A stretch of DNA of 64,000 nucleotides from DATBJJ01 sp036556425. GTDB lineage: Bacteria > Acidobacteriota > Vicinamibacteria > Vicinamibacterales > 2-12-FULL-66-21. Positions 24,701 to 33,944 of the stretch are shown in pieces. The position numbers and the translations under genes were made by a program. The DNA is taken from the NCBI GenBank assembly GCA_036556425.1, contig DATBJJ010000120.1:1-64000 (forward strand), given 5' to 3'. The notes beneath the pieces were generated by a model, which saw only the letters and a program-made list of their open reading frames with translations, was not told the origin of the DNA and ran no database searches. Numbering within the stretch: the stretch's first letter is position 1; every line of letters starts with the position of its first letter.

Positions 24701-26665
24701 TCACCCAGACGCCAGATGACGACGCGCGAGCATGATGTCGCTCTCGTCGCCGACCAGATACAGCACGTCTCCTTCGTTCAATGTGAAGTCAGCGGATGGC
24801 GACGTGACGTGCCGGCCTCCGTGTTGGACGGCGATCACGAGCGCGCCGGTCTCCGCGCGGAGGTTGACGTCCGCGAGCGTGCGGCCGACGGCCCATTCCC
24901 CGGCGTGCAGTTGATGCGTCGCGACGGGCGTTTGGCTGATCGCGCTCGGCAGCGTGTCGAGCGGCTGCGTGGGCGCGCGCACCGGACGGATGCCGCTCGA
25001 TTCGCGCCGGAAACTGTCGAGCAAGACCTCGATGATGTTGCCGGGAACGTCGAGGCGCGCGAACGCTTGCGCGAGCACTTCGAGCGAGGCCTCGAGCTCT
25101 TCGGCGACCGCGACCGTTGCGCCGGTTTCCAACAGCTGCTGTGCCTCGCTGCGGTACCGCGTCCTCACGATCACCGGCACCTCGGCATTCAACGATCGAA
25201 TCGCGGTCACCGCGCGAACGGAGGCGTACGGATCGCTCAGGACCGCGACGACGGCGCGAGCGCGCTCGACGCCCGCGCCGCGCAGTGCGTCCTCGTTCGT
25301 CGCGTCGCCGAAGAAGATCGATTCTCCTTCCGAGCGCATGTGACGCACCGTTGCGCCGTTCATGTCGAGGATCACGTACGGGACGCCGAGCTGCCGCAGC
25401 GCGCGTCCGAGCAGCCGGCCGCCAACGCCGAACCCGAGGATCACGACGTGATCGGACAGCGCCGCATGCTCACCTTCGGCGATGGCCTCGCGTCGTTTCA
25501 TTCGTTCCGCCGCCCACGTACCGGCGCGCGGCGCGATCGCGACCAGCGCCGGCGTCACCACCATGGTTGCGATGCTGGCCGCCAGCAGCACCTGCCACTG
25601 TCCCGACGTCAGCAGCCCGAAGTCGAGTCCCGAGCGCCCGAGGATGAACGAGAACTCGCCCACTTGCGCGAGGCCGATTCCCGCCGTGACCGCGACGCGA
25701 AGCGGCGTCCCCACGACCCACAGCGCGCCCGCCGCCACCCCCGCTTTGATGACGACGAGGACGAGCGTGACGGCGAGGATCATCGGGAGCTGCGCGAGGA
25801 TTGCGTTGAAATCCGCCAACATCCCGAGCGAGATGAAGAACAACCCCGCGAGGATGTCGCGCAGCGGGCGAATCTCCGCGTGCGCCTGATGGCTGAATTC
25901 ACCTTCCGCGAGGATCAAGCCGCCGAGAAACGCGCCGAGCGCCATCGAGATTCCAAGCAGCGAGCTGACCCACGCGGTTCCGATGCTCGCGAGGAGCACC
26001 GCCAGGGGAAAGGCTTCACGTCTTCCGCTTTGCGCCACGAGCCGGAAGAGCACGGGGAGCACCAGACGGCTGACGATCGCCACGGCGCCGATCGCGGCCG
26101 CCGCGCGCAGCAGCACGAGCGGCACCCCGCTCAGCGCCGTCTTGCCCGAGAGGATCGGCACGAGGAGGAGCAGACCGACGATCGCGAGATCCTGGAACAG
26201 CAGGACGCCGACCATCAGCCGGCCATGCGGCGCGTCGAGCTGATTGCGCGCGCCCAGCTCGCGCAGCACGATCGCCGTGCTCGACAGCGCGACGAAAAGG
26301 CCGATGAACAGGCCGACGCGCCCGGGCGCACGCAGGACCGCATACAGCACCGCCATCAACGCAAGCGCGGTCCCGCCGATCTGCAGGCTGCCGCCGAACA
26401 AGACCTGCTTCCAGATGCGCTCGATCTCGGAGAGCGAGAATTCCAAGCCGACCGTGAACAGCAGCAGCACGATCCCGAGATCCGCGAGCAGATTGACGTC
26501 CTCCTGGGTCTTCACGATGCCGATCCCCGTCGGCCCCGCGAACGCGCCCGCGATGATGAACGCGACGATCGGCGGAACGCGGATCCGCGCCAGCACGAGG
26601 ATGAAGATCAGCGCGATCGCGTACGTCAGTACCAGCTCGGGAAGGAGGAGGCTATGCTCGGGCAT
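24701..26665 (-). CDS. CPA2-family cation/proton antiporter (KefB/RosB-like)
   Basis: This 654-residue inner-membrane protein has an N-terminal Na+/H+ exchanger domain of about 12 helices (residues 10-385; LLLFTVGLEFSL and LVGVLLFQDLAIV-type segments), a TrkA_N nucleotide-binding domain (HVVILGFGVGGRLLG, about 412-530) and a TrkA_C domain (about 575-654). It probably exchanges K+ or Na+ for H+ under nucleotide control. The ATG at 26665 gives a normal N-terminus; upstream in-frame sequence is a shadow. A -10-like TACACT lies 8 nt before the ATG and no Shine-Dalgarno is seen. It is convergent with the TonB receptor and divergent from a winged-helix regulator. Confidence 0.92.
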   Translation of the reverse strand: MPEHSLLLPELVLTYAIALIFILVLARIRVPPIVAFIIAGAFAGPTGIGIVKTQEDVNLLADLGIVLLLFTVGLEFSLSEIERIWKQVLFGGSLQIGGTALALMAVLYAVLRAPGRVGLFIGLFVALSSTAIVLRELGARNQLDAPHGRLMVGVLLFQDLAIVGLLLLVPILSGKTALSGVPLVLLRAAAAIGAVAIVSRLVLPVLFRLVAQSGRREAFPLAVLLASIGTAWVSSLLGISMALGAFLGGLILAEGEFSHQAHAEIRPLRDILAGLFFISLGMLADFNAILAQLPMILAVTLVLVVIKAGVAAGALWVVGTPLRVAVTAGIGLAQVGEFSFILGRSGLDFGLLTSGQWQVLLAASIATMVVTPALVAIAPRAGTWAAERMKRREAIAEGEHAALSDHVVILGFGVGGRLLGRALRQLGVPYVILDMNGATVRHMRSEGESIFFGDATNEDALRGAGVERARAVVAVLSDPYASVRAVTAIRSLNAEVPVIVRTRYRSEAQQLLETGATVAVAEELEASLEVLAQAFARLDVPGNIIEVLLDSFRRESSGIRPVRAPTQPLDTLPSAISQTPVATHQLHAGEWAVGRTLADVNLRAETGALVIAVQHGGRHVTSPSADFTLNEGDVLYLVGDESDIMLARRHLASG

Positions 26666-26757
26666 GTCCGTGTAGTGTATGCGCGGTAACGGCGATCTCC
26701 CCCGGATCCAGGGGTGAAGTCCCCGTTCGCCTCTGCTACGATGCTGCTGGGCGCTGC

Positions 26758-28272
26758 GTGAACCACTTTCCACCCTTCCGGTTCGACGCGGATCAGCAAA
26801 CGCTCTGGCGGGGATCGGACAAGATCCGCCTCACGCCGAAGGCCTCTGCGCTTCTGAGATGCCTCATCGCCGGACGCGGATCGTGGATTTCGAAGAGCGC
26901 GATCATGGCCGCGGTCTGGCCGAATACGCACGTCCAGCCTGACAACATCAAGGTGCTGGTCCGCGAGATCCGTCAGGCGCTCGGCGACTCGACCCTCTTT
27001 CCCCGGTTCATCACGTCGTCGCCGCGGCGCGGATATGCGTTCGTCGCCCCGGTCAACGACGGCGGCCACGACGCGCGCGCGCAGGTCCCCGCGGCCGCGG
27101 CTGCCGGCCTGTTCGTCGGACGCGGGCAGGAGCTTGCCGCGCTCGCGGCGGCGCTGCACGCCGTCCGCGCGGGAGTGCCGCGGCTGGTGCTGATCTCGGG
27201 GGAGCAGGGGCTCGGGAAGACGGCGCTCTGCGACGCGTTCATCCGCGAGGCCCGCGCGCAAGCACCCCTCCGATGGTGTCTCGGCCAGTGCTTCGAGCGG
27301 GAATCGGCGAGCGAGCCGTACTCACCGCTTCTCGACGCGCTGCTGCGCCTGGATCGCCAGCACCTCGGCCTCGTTCCCGCGGCGCTGGCGCGGCACGCGC
27401 CATCCTGGCTTCCGTATTTTCCCCAGTGGACGGGCACCAATGCGGCGCCGAAGACGCCGACCGCGATGCTCGACGAGCTCGCGAGCGCATTCGCGGCGAT
27501 CTCTCAGGACAAGCCGCTCGTGCTCGTCGTCGAGGATCTGCAGTGGGCCGATACGGCAACGCTCCACGCGTTGTCCCACCTCAGCGCCGCGCCGCGCGCC
27601 AGGGTCCTCCTCGTCGGCACGCACTGCGATGGCGAATGGGTCGCGAGCCGGCGCGCGCGGCAGCGCGTGACGGCGCCGAACGGGCGGACGTCGATTCTCC
27701 ACCTGCGCCCGCTGACGATCGATCAAGTCCGGCGCTACGTGGATGCGCGATTCGGGTCAGAGCACGTGTCCGATATTGCGCCGGTCGTGCACCAGGCGGC
27801 CGCCGGCAATCCCTACATGATCCGCGTCGCACTCGATCGGGTGGTTGCGCGCGGGCTGGTCGCGATGGGGGAGAAGGGTTGGCGCCGCGAGGCGGGCCAC
27901 GAGACGATCGCTCGCGCGCTGCCGGAGTCGCTCGCCGAAGCGGTCGCGGAGCACTTGGACCACCTCGATCCGCGCGAGCGCGAGCTGCTGGAGGCGGCTG
28001 CGGTCATCGGCCGCGAGTTCTCGCCGGCGCAAGTGGCGTTCGCGCTCGGCGCGCGGAGCGACGAGACGCGCCAGCTGCTCGCGGCGATGGCGCGACGCGG
28101 TCAGCTCATCGTCTCGTCGTCCGAAGCGTCGTCTCGAGTTTCGACGCCGGTCTATAGGTTCCGCCTCGCGCTCTATGCCGACGTGATCGCGCAGCGCGCG
28201 CCGATGATCCGGCAGATGCACACCATCGAGCGGCTCGGCGCGCGCCGCGCGCTCGAGCGCCGGCGCGCGTGA
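26758..28272 (+). CDS. Winged-helix / ATPase regulator without TPR region
   Basis: This 504-residue protein is paralogous to the 998-residue regulator at 19119-22115. It has the winged helix (1-100; IKVLVREIRQALGD, RGYAFVAP), Walker A GEQGLGKT (148-155) and Walker B LVLVVEDLQWADT, but ends at about the point where the TPR sensor of the larger protein would begin. It starts with GTG at 26758, 15 nt after TACGAT (26737-26742). It is divergent from the cation antiporter, a possible target. The abrupt Arg-rich end (ALERRRA) suggests the sensor half was lost, but the frame is open throughout. Confidence 0.82.
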   Translation: MNHFPPFRFDADQQTLWRGSDKIRLTPKASALLRCLIAGRGSWISKSAIMAAVWPNTHVQPDNIKVLVREIRQALGDSTLFPRFITSSPRRGYAFVAPVNDGGHDARAQVPAAAAAGLFVGRGQELAALAAALHAVRAGVPRLVLISGEQGLGKTALCDAFIREARAQAPLRWCLGQCFERESASEPYSPLLDALLRLDRQHLGLVPAALARHAPSWLPYFPQWTGTNAAPKTPTAMLDELASAFAAISQDKPLVLVVEDLQWADTATLHALSHLSAAPRARVLLVGTHCDGEWVASRRARQRVTAPNGRTSILHLRPLTIDQVRRYVDARFGSEHVSDIAPVVHQAAAGNPYMIRVALDRVVARGLVAMGEKGWRREAGHETIARALPESLAEAVAEHLDHLDPRERELLEAAAVIGREFSPAQVAFALGARSDETRQLLAAMARRGQLIVSSSEASSRVSTPVYRFRLALYADVIAQRAPMIRQMHTIERLGARRALERRRA

Positions 28273-28275
28273 TCG

Positions 28276-30153
28276 TTACTTGATCAGCTTCTCCATTTCA
28301 TCCATCACGCGGTTCATCTTCTTGATCGTGAGCTCGAGCGGCTCGTCCGTCGTCATGTCGACGCCGGCATCCTTCAGCAGATCGATTGGATATTTCGATC
28401 CGCCCGACGCAAGGAACGTCAGGAACTTCTTCGTCGCCGCCTGATCGCCCGCGATCACCTTCTCGGCGAGCGCTTCCGCCGCGGTGAACGATGTCGCGTA
28501 CTGGAAGACGTAGAAGTTGCGATAGAAGTGGGGAATGAACGCCCACTCGTGCGCGATGTAGTCGTCGACGATGCAGACGTTCTTGTCGTGGCCGTAGTAC
28601 TTCTTGGTGATATCGGCGTAGAGCTTGTCGAACGCTTCGCCCGTCAAGGGCTCGCCCTTTTCGGCGGCCTCGTGCATCTTCAGCTCGAACTCCGCGAACT
28701 GCGTCTGACGGAACACCGTTGATTTGATTCCCTCGAGATAGTTTCCGAGCAGCGACAGCCTGACCGCGGGATCCTCGATCGTCTTGAGCATGCGATCGAT
28801 CAAGAGCGCCTCGTTGAACGTCGACGCTACTTCGGCCACAAAGATCGGGTACGACGAAGTCGGGTACGGCTGCACCTTGTTCGAGAAGAAGCTGTGCATC
28901 GTGTGCCCGAGCTCGTGCGCGACCGTGCTCATGTCCGTGTACTTCCCGTTGTAGTTGAGCAGCATGTACGGGTGAACGTCGTAGGCGCCGCCGTTCGAGT
29001 ACGCGCCGGCGCGCTTGCCCTCGGTGGGATGCCAGTCGGTCCAGCGTTCCGTGAACGCGCGGCGCGCCCCGGCAGCGTACTCGGGACCGAGCGGCGTGAG
29101 CGCCTCGAGCACGATCTTCTGCGCTTCGTCTATGGAGTAGTTCAGATCGACCGAGGAGACGAGCGGCGCGTAGAGATCGTAGTAATGCAGATCCTGGAGC
29201 TTCATCATGCGCTGGCGCAGCTTCAGGTATCGATGGAACGTGGGCAGGTGGCGATTGACGCCGTCGACGAGCCGCGTGTAGACCGAGGTCGGAACGTTGG
29301 GGCCGTCGAGCGCCGCTTCGAGCGCGTTGGAGTACTTGCGCGCGCGCGCGTAGAAGATGTCGCCCTGCACCTGGCCGTTCAGCGTCGCGCCGAACGTGCC
29401 GCCGAACTTCCCGAGAGCGCTGAAGAAGGTGGACATCACCTTCTGCCGATCGTCGCGATTCGGCCGCGCGCGGTGGAGACTGTAGCCCGAGCTGTCGAGC
29501 CGCACGCTCTTGCCGTCGCTCAACGTCACCGTCGGATACGGGAAGTCGGCATCGGAGAAGATGCCGTAGGTCGTCGAGGCGGTGCTCGCCATGACGCCGG
29601 CGCTCGCGAGCAATCGCTCCTCGCTGTCGGTGAGCGTGTGCGCGGCCCGGCGCTGGATGTCGTCGAGATATAGCTTGTAGTTCTTCAGCCGCGGCTCGCT
29701 CGCCACGAAGCCGTCGATCGTCGCGCGCGGGACTTTCAGAATCTCCGGTTCGACGTACGCCGCCTCAGCGGCCATCGTCGCGCTGAGCTGCACCATCTCC
29801 TGCTGCATGCCCTGATACTTGCTGACCCGCGTATCTGTATCCGACATCATGCTTGCGTAGACGTACGCGCGTGAGAGTTCTTTGGAGAGACGGCTCCCCA
29901 ATTCGAGCGTGTCCGCGAGCGGCGCGGCCGACGTGCCGAGCTTCCCTTTGTGGTTCCCGAGTTTCGGAATCTCGGCGGCAATCTTTTCCTTCGCCTGCTT
30001 CCATGCGTCGTCGGTCGGATAGATGTGGGTCAGATCCCATTTGTATTTGTCGTCCACTTTGCTCCTGTCCCGCTCCTGCGCTGCCACGGCCGCGACACCC
30101 ACGCACGCGCACAACGCAACCGCTCGCGCCATCCAGTATGGGGCACGCATCAT
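28276..30153 (-). CDS. pepF: Oligoendopeptidase F (M3 family), exported
   Basis: This 625-residue zinc peptidase has a signal peptide (RAVALCACVGVAAVAAQ), the M3B N-terminal helical domain (WDLTHIYPTDDAW) and the catalytic motif TVAHELGHTMHS (HELGH 413-417) with the third ligand in FVAEVASTFNEAL (Glu 441). Family members cleave oligopeptides. An exported form suggests a role in periplasmic or extracellular peptide breakdown, in keeping with the other secreted proteases here. AAGGAG lies 8 nt before the ATG at 30153; the longer open frame upstream overlaps the next gene and is not used. The stop is 3 bp from the convergent regulator. Confidence 0.93.
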   Translation of the reverse strand: MMRAPYWMARAVALCACVGVAAVAAQERDRSKVDDKYKWDLTHIYPTDDAWKQAKEKIAAEIPKLGNHKGKLGTSAAPLADTLELGSRLSKELSRAYVYASMMSDTDTRVSKYQGMQQEMVQLSATMAAEAAYVEPEILKVPRATIDGFVASEPRLKNYKLYLDDIQRRAAHTLTDSEERLLASAGVMASTASTTYGIFSDADFPYPTVTLSDGKSVRLDSSGYSLHRARPNRDDRQKVMSTFFSALGKFGGTFGATLNGQVQGDIFYARARKYSNALEAALDGPNVPTSVYTRLVDGVNRHLPTFHRYLKLRQRMMKLQDLHYYDLYAPLVSSVDLNYSIDEAQKIVLEALTPLGPEYAAGARRAFTERWTDWHPTEGKRAGAYSNGGAYDVHPYMLLNYNGKYTDMSTVAHELGHTMHSFFSNKVQPYPTSSYPIFVAEVASTFNEALLIDRMLKTIEDPAVRLSLLGNYLEGIKSTVFRQTQFAEFELKMHEAAEKGEPLTGEAFDKLYADITKKYYGHDKNVCIVDDYIAHEWAFIPHFYRNFYVFQYATSFTAAEALAEKVIAGDQAATKKFLTFLASGGSKYPIDLLKDAGVDMTTDEPLELTIKKMNRVMDEMEKLIK

Positions 30154-30259
30154 ACTCGGCTCCTTCGACGTCAATCCTTCGGGCTGAAGCATATCGAGCC
30201 GGCGCGCGAACACCAACATGCGGGGGACGAACGCCCACCGTTCAGGGGCCGAGTTCTGG

Positions 30260-32494
30260 TCAGCGCCGCGCCGCGCGAAGCGTGAGCCGGTGCTTCGTGC
30301 GGGCGTCGACGGCCTTTTGACTGAATGCGAGGGGAAAGTACTTGTTCTCGGCCCAGAGCGGCAGCAGGTTGCCGTAGAACGGACTCCCCGGCTGGCCGGA
30401 TTGGCCGGGCGTATTCGTCGCGAGCGATCGATCCCAATCGGAGACGTCGAGGATCTCGCGATACGACGCGCCGTCGGCGGCGACGCTGCCCGCGCCGCCC
30501 GGACGCTCGACGGCCGGCAGGTCGAACGCGCGAATGAGCACGTGCGGAAACGCGCGTGCATGCATGCGTCCCCACCGCCACGAGGTCCACGCGCTGCCCT
30601 GGCTTGCTTCGAGCCTCGCGATCGCCGCCCGCAGCGACGCCGCGAGATCGAGATCCGCGGGCTGCGCGCGCCACGTTTCGTAGAGCGCCGCCTCGACGCT
30701 GTCACGTTTGTAAACTGCATCCCAGGCGGCCAGCAGCGCGCGCGCCTTTTCGACCGCCGGATCCGACGACGTCCAGTTGCGGAAGCGCGGGATGTCTGCG
30801 GCCGCGCGCAGCGAGAACGCGTCGTGCTGCATACGCTGGTGATCCTCGAGCGAGTACTTGCGGCCCGGGGCGATCATCTGCCGCAGCCGCGTGATGCGCT
30901 CGAACCGCGTGTCCGCGGTCTTGAACATGAACGGCGGCGAGTAGCCTTTCGGCTGGACGTTGTGGTTCGCGGTCGCGATGAAGCCGGACGCTGGGTTGTA
31001 TTCGCTTGGGAGATCCGATCGGAATCCATGCCATTCGTAGGCGCCCGTCCCGGGCACGGGCAGCCGGCCGGTCCATCCTTTCCGGTTCGGCGTCAGCGCG
31101 GACGCGCGCCACGCAATGTTGCCCTGCACGTCGCCGCAGATCAGATTCTCGGAGGGCGCGTTCCAGTGGGCCGCCGCCGTGAGGAACTCGCGGCAATTCT
31201 TCGTTTGACTCAGGCGGAGCCCGGCGAGGTACGGCGCAGCGCCTGGCTCGTGCAGCGCCGATCGCAGCGCGTACGCACGGCGGCGCACCGGATCCTCGAA
31301 GAAGATCGGACCGTGCCGGCTGAACTTCAACTCGACCTGCACCGGCGTTGCGCCTTTGACGCGAATCTCCTCGCGAACGATCTTGAGCGGCTCCCATGCC
31401 TTGCCGAATCTGACTTCGTTCGCGTTCGAGGGATTCACGTCCTCGACGTACACGTCGTGCTGATCGGTGCCGACGATCGTCAGACCCCACGCGACGAAAT
31501 CGTTGTGGCCGAGCGCGATGCCGAGGAACGGCGGCTCGGCCGCGCCGATCACGTTCCAGCCCGGCGCCGTCAAGTGCATGATGAACCGCAATGACGGGAG
31601 CGTGACTTCGCGATGGGGATCGTTGGCGACAACCGGTTTTCCGGTCGTGGACAGCGCGCCGCTCACGACCCAGTTGTTGCTGCCAGGATCGACCGCCTCG
31701 CTCGACGCGCCATCAGGAAACGGACTCGCGAAGGCGCGAAACGCGGGCAACAGCGGCGGCGCCGGGATGCGGCCTCCCGTGCGCGCCGCGCCCATCACGT
31801 CGTTGGTGATGGCCGCGACGTCGAGGCCGGCGGGGATCGTCAGATCGTCCCAGGGATCCGGATTGCGGCGGCGATTGGCTTCGGCGACGCCCAGCGTCGC
31901 GATGCTGCGCGCGAGCTGCAGCTCGTTCGTCGCGTCGCCGAACGTGACCTGACGCAGCGTGAGCGTGTCGATCGTCCAGGGCTCCGGCGTGATGCCCGTG
32001 AGGACGAATTCGATCGGCAGCCGCTGCTGGTGCTGTGCGATGAACGTGTTGACGCCGCTCACGAACGCGGCCATCAGCCGCCGTGCGTCGGGATGATACG
32101 GCGCGAGCTCGCGATCGTCGGACGGACCGCGGAACTTCAGCAGCCGCGCGAGACGATCCGTTGGAACGGCTTGCGGTCCCGAGATCTCGGCCAGGCGGCC
32201 TTCTGCGGTTCGCCGCCAGATCTCCATCTGCCAGAGCCGATCCTGCGCCGCGACATATCCCTGCGCGAAGAAGAGATCCTCGGGCGACGAGGCGGTGATG
32301 TGCGGAATGCCCCACTCGTCGCGCGCGACGCGGACGTTCGCGCGGAGGCCGCTCGCCTGCGGGATGTCGATCTCGCCGTCGATCCGCGCGAGCGCCTGCC
32401 TCGCGAGATCGTCCAGCGCCGCCTGCGACGGCATCAATGCGAACGCGCCGAGCGCGCACGCGGCGGCAGCGAGGACGAGGAGAGTTCGCGTCAT
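30260..32494 (-). CDS. Penicillin acylase-family Ntn hydrolase
   Basis: This 744-residue exported amidase has the signal sequence MTRTLLVLAAAACALGAFAL, then the A-chain region with DEWGIPHITASSPEDLFFAQGY and the B-chain starting at the autocatalytic Ser in DPGSNNWVVSG (Ser 272). Family members cleave amide bonds of penicillins, acyl-homoserine lactones or acyl amino acids, so quorum quenching or peptide-antibiotic breakdown are possible. Length is normal. It overlaps the upstream kinase-like gene by ATGA (32491-32494), so the two are translationally coupled, an unusual pairing. Confidence 0.9.
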   Translation of the reverse strand: MTRTLLVLAAAACALGAFALMPSQAALDDLARQALARIDGEIDIPQASGLRANVRVARDEWGIPHITASSPEDLFFAQGYVAAQDRLWQMEIWRRTAEGRLAEISGPQAVPTDRLARLLKFRGPSDDRELAPYHPDARRLMAAFVSGVNTFIAQHQQRLPIEFVLTGITPEPWTIDTLTLRQVTFGDATNELQLARSIATLGVAEANRRRNPDPWDDLTIPAGLDVAAITNDVMGAARTGGRIPAPPLLPAFRAFASPFPDGASSEAVDPGSNNWVVSGALSTTGKPVVANDPHREVTLPSLRFIMHLTAPGWNVIGAAEPPFLGIALGHNDFVAWGLTIVGTDQHDVYVEDVNPSNANEVRFGKAWEPLKIVREEIRVKGATPVQVELKFSRHGPIFFEDPVRRRAYALRSALHEPGAAPYLAGLRLSQTKNCREFLTAAAHWNAPSENLICGDVQGNIAWRASALTPNRKGWTGRLPVPGTGAYEWHGFRSDLPSEYNPASGFIATANHNVQPKGYSPPFMFKTADTRFERITRLRQMIAPGRKYSLEDHQRMQHDAFSLRAAADIPRFRNWTSSDPAVEKARALLAAWDAVYKRDSVEAALYETWRAQPADLDLAASLRAAIARLEASQGSAWTSWRWGRMHARAFPHVLIRAFDLPAVERPGGAGSVAADGASYREILDVSDWDRSLATNTPGQSGQPGSPFYGNLLPLWAENKYFPLAFSQKAVDARTKHRLTLRAARR

Positions 32495-33351
32495 CGTTTG
32501 TTCTGACGATCGAAGACGCCCGCCTGGCCGCGCTGCTCGATCATCGACACGATGATGTCGCGCCGCTTCAGCAGGGAATCGATCTCGAACGTCTGCAGGT
32601 ACTGTCCGGTCGCGCGCCTGACCGTCGCGCGATCCAGCGTCTTCAAACGCTCGAGCACCTGACGATCGCAGCGCGCGATGTTCGCGGGATTCTTGAGCGT
32701 GGCGTGCGTCCGGAACGCGCGTGTGTGATCGATCGCCCAGATCGACCAGTCATTCGTGATCAGGAGATTGCCCAGGTTGCGATCGATGTTGTAGATGAGT
32801 TGATCGAACAGCCGTACGAGCTGCATCTCCTCGTTCCAGATCTGCGGCGACGGCGAGGTCAACTTCTTCTTCAGCCGTGCCGCTTCATCCATCTGCACGT
32901 CGTCGACCCACCACGTGAACGAGCCGAGCGTGGAACGCCACCGCCGCTCGACGGTGACCGGCACGAGATTCAATCCAATCAAGCGATCGATCTTGTAGGC
33001 CGCGAGGTTGAACATCCACGTATCGCGGAAGTTGAACTCGGTGCCCTGATCCGATCGGAACTCCCGCTTCGCTTCGTCGATCGTCTGGATGTGCGCGTCG
33101 TGCGTGATGGCGCCATCGGTCAGCGTCGCGCGTATGGATCCCGTGATCCCCTTGCCGGCGCCTCTCGTCCTGACGACTTTTGCGTTGAGGAGGAATGTTT
33201 CCTTGTCGGCATCGGATAGGCGCGCGATCGCCGGGTCGATCGATGCCGCTGCCTGATGTGGAGGTTCCGCGCGGATCGCCTCCCGCGCCGGAGGGAAGAG
33301 ACACAAGAGCGACACGAGACCGAAGGCCGCCGGCGACGCTCGTCGACTCAT
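32491..33351 (-). CDS. Secreted atypical kinase-like protein
   Basis: This 286-residue protein has a signal peptide (about residues 3-28) and a C-terminal half with an atypical-kinase catalytic core: LIYNIDRNLGNLLI (Asp 190, Asn 195) and WAIDHTRAF (Asp 208). This D-x4-N...hydrophobic-ID-x3-F arrangement matches the catalytic and metal-binding loops of the PI3/4-kinase, HipA and FAM20 superfamily. I do not see the glycine loop clearly. It would act outside the cytoplasm, where ATP is scarce, as FAM20 and CotH kinases do. GGAGG lies 6 nt before the ATG at 33351. It is coupled by ATGA to a penicillin acylase gene. The fold assignment rests on motifs read by eye. Confidence 0.6.
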   Translation of the reverse strand: MSRRASPAAFGLVSLLCLFPPAREAIRAEPPHQAAASIDPAIARLSDADKETFLLNAKVVRTRGAGKGITGSIRATLTDGAITHDAHIQTIDEAKREFRSDQGTEFNFRDTWMFNLAAYKIDRLIGLNLVPVTVERRWRSTLGSFTWWVDDVQMDEAARLKKKLTSPSPQIWNEEMQLVRLFDQLIYNIDRNLGNLLITNDWSIWAIDHTRAFRTHATLKNPANIARCDRQVLERLKTLDRATVRRATGQYLQTFEIDSLLKRRDIIVSMIEQRGQAGVFDRQNKR

Positions 33352-33431
33352 CACGAACCTCCGGCGGAATTCTCGTCCGGATACCGCTGCCGCGCAAGAG
33401 GTCACCGGGCGCCGGTGTAGGATCCGGAGGC

Positions 33432-33944
33432 ATGTCTACCGCACCTGCACCACCCGAAGTCTGGCTTCGCGGCCCGATAGACGGCGTTCATCCATCGCTC
33501 ATGCCTGCGGCGCACGCGCTTCTCCAAACGCTCGAAGACGCCGAGCAGGCCGCCGCCGATCTCACGATCGAGGAGCTGTGGACGTCGCCCGGCGGGGCCG
33601 CCACGATTGGCTTTCACCTGCTGCACTTGAACGGAAGCACCGACCGGCTGCTCACATACGCGCGCGGCTCGACGTTGAACGACGCGCAGAAGGCGGCGAT
33701 CGCTCTCGAGAAGAATCCTCCTCGAAGCGACGCGGCGACGCTCCTCGCGAGCCTGCGGCAGCGAATCGACGCGGCGCTCGAGCAGATTCGCGCCACGCCG
33801 CCGGACTCGATCCTCGACGCGCGTGCCGTCGGGCGCGCCGGGCTGCCGACAACGGTGCTCGGACTGATCTTTCACGCGGCCGAGCACGCCCAGCGCCACG
33901 CGGGGCAGTTGGTGACGACGGCGAAGGTTATTCGATCGCGGTGA
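33432..33944 (+). CDS. DinB/YfiT-like metal-dependent protein
   Basis: This 170-residue four-helix-bundle protein of the DinB superfamily has metal-ligand His residues in IGFHLLHLNG (about residue 62 or 65) and in LIFHAAEHAQRHAGQL near residue 150. Relatives include thiol S-transferases (bacillithiol, mycothiol). GGAGG sits only 1-2 nt before the ATG at 33432, so the exact start is uncertain. It is divergent from the kinase-like gene, and its stop overlaps the next, convergent gene by 17 bp. Confidence 0.82.
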   Translation: MSTAPAPPEVWLRGPIDGVHPSLMPAAHALLQTLEDAEQAAADLTIEELWTSPGGAATIGFHLLHLNGSTDRLLTYARGSTLNDAQKAAIALEKNPPRSDAATLLASLRQRIDAALEQIRATPPDSILDARAVGRAGLPTTVLGLIFHAAEHAQRHAGQLVTTAKVIRSR

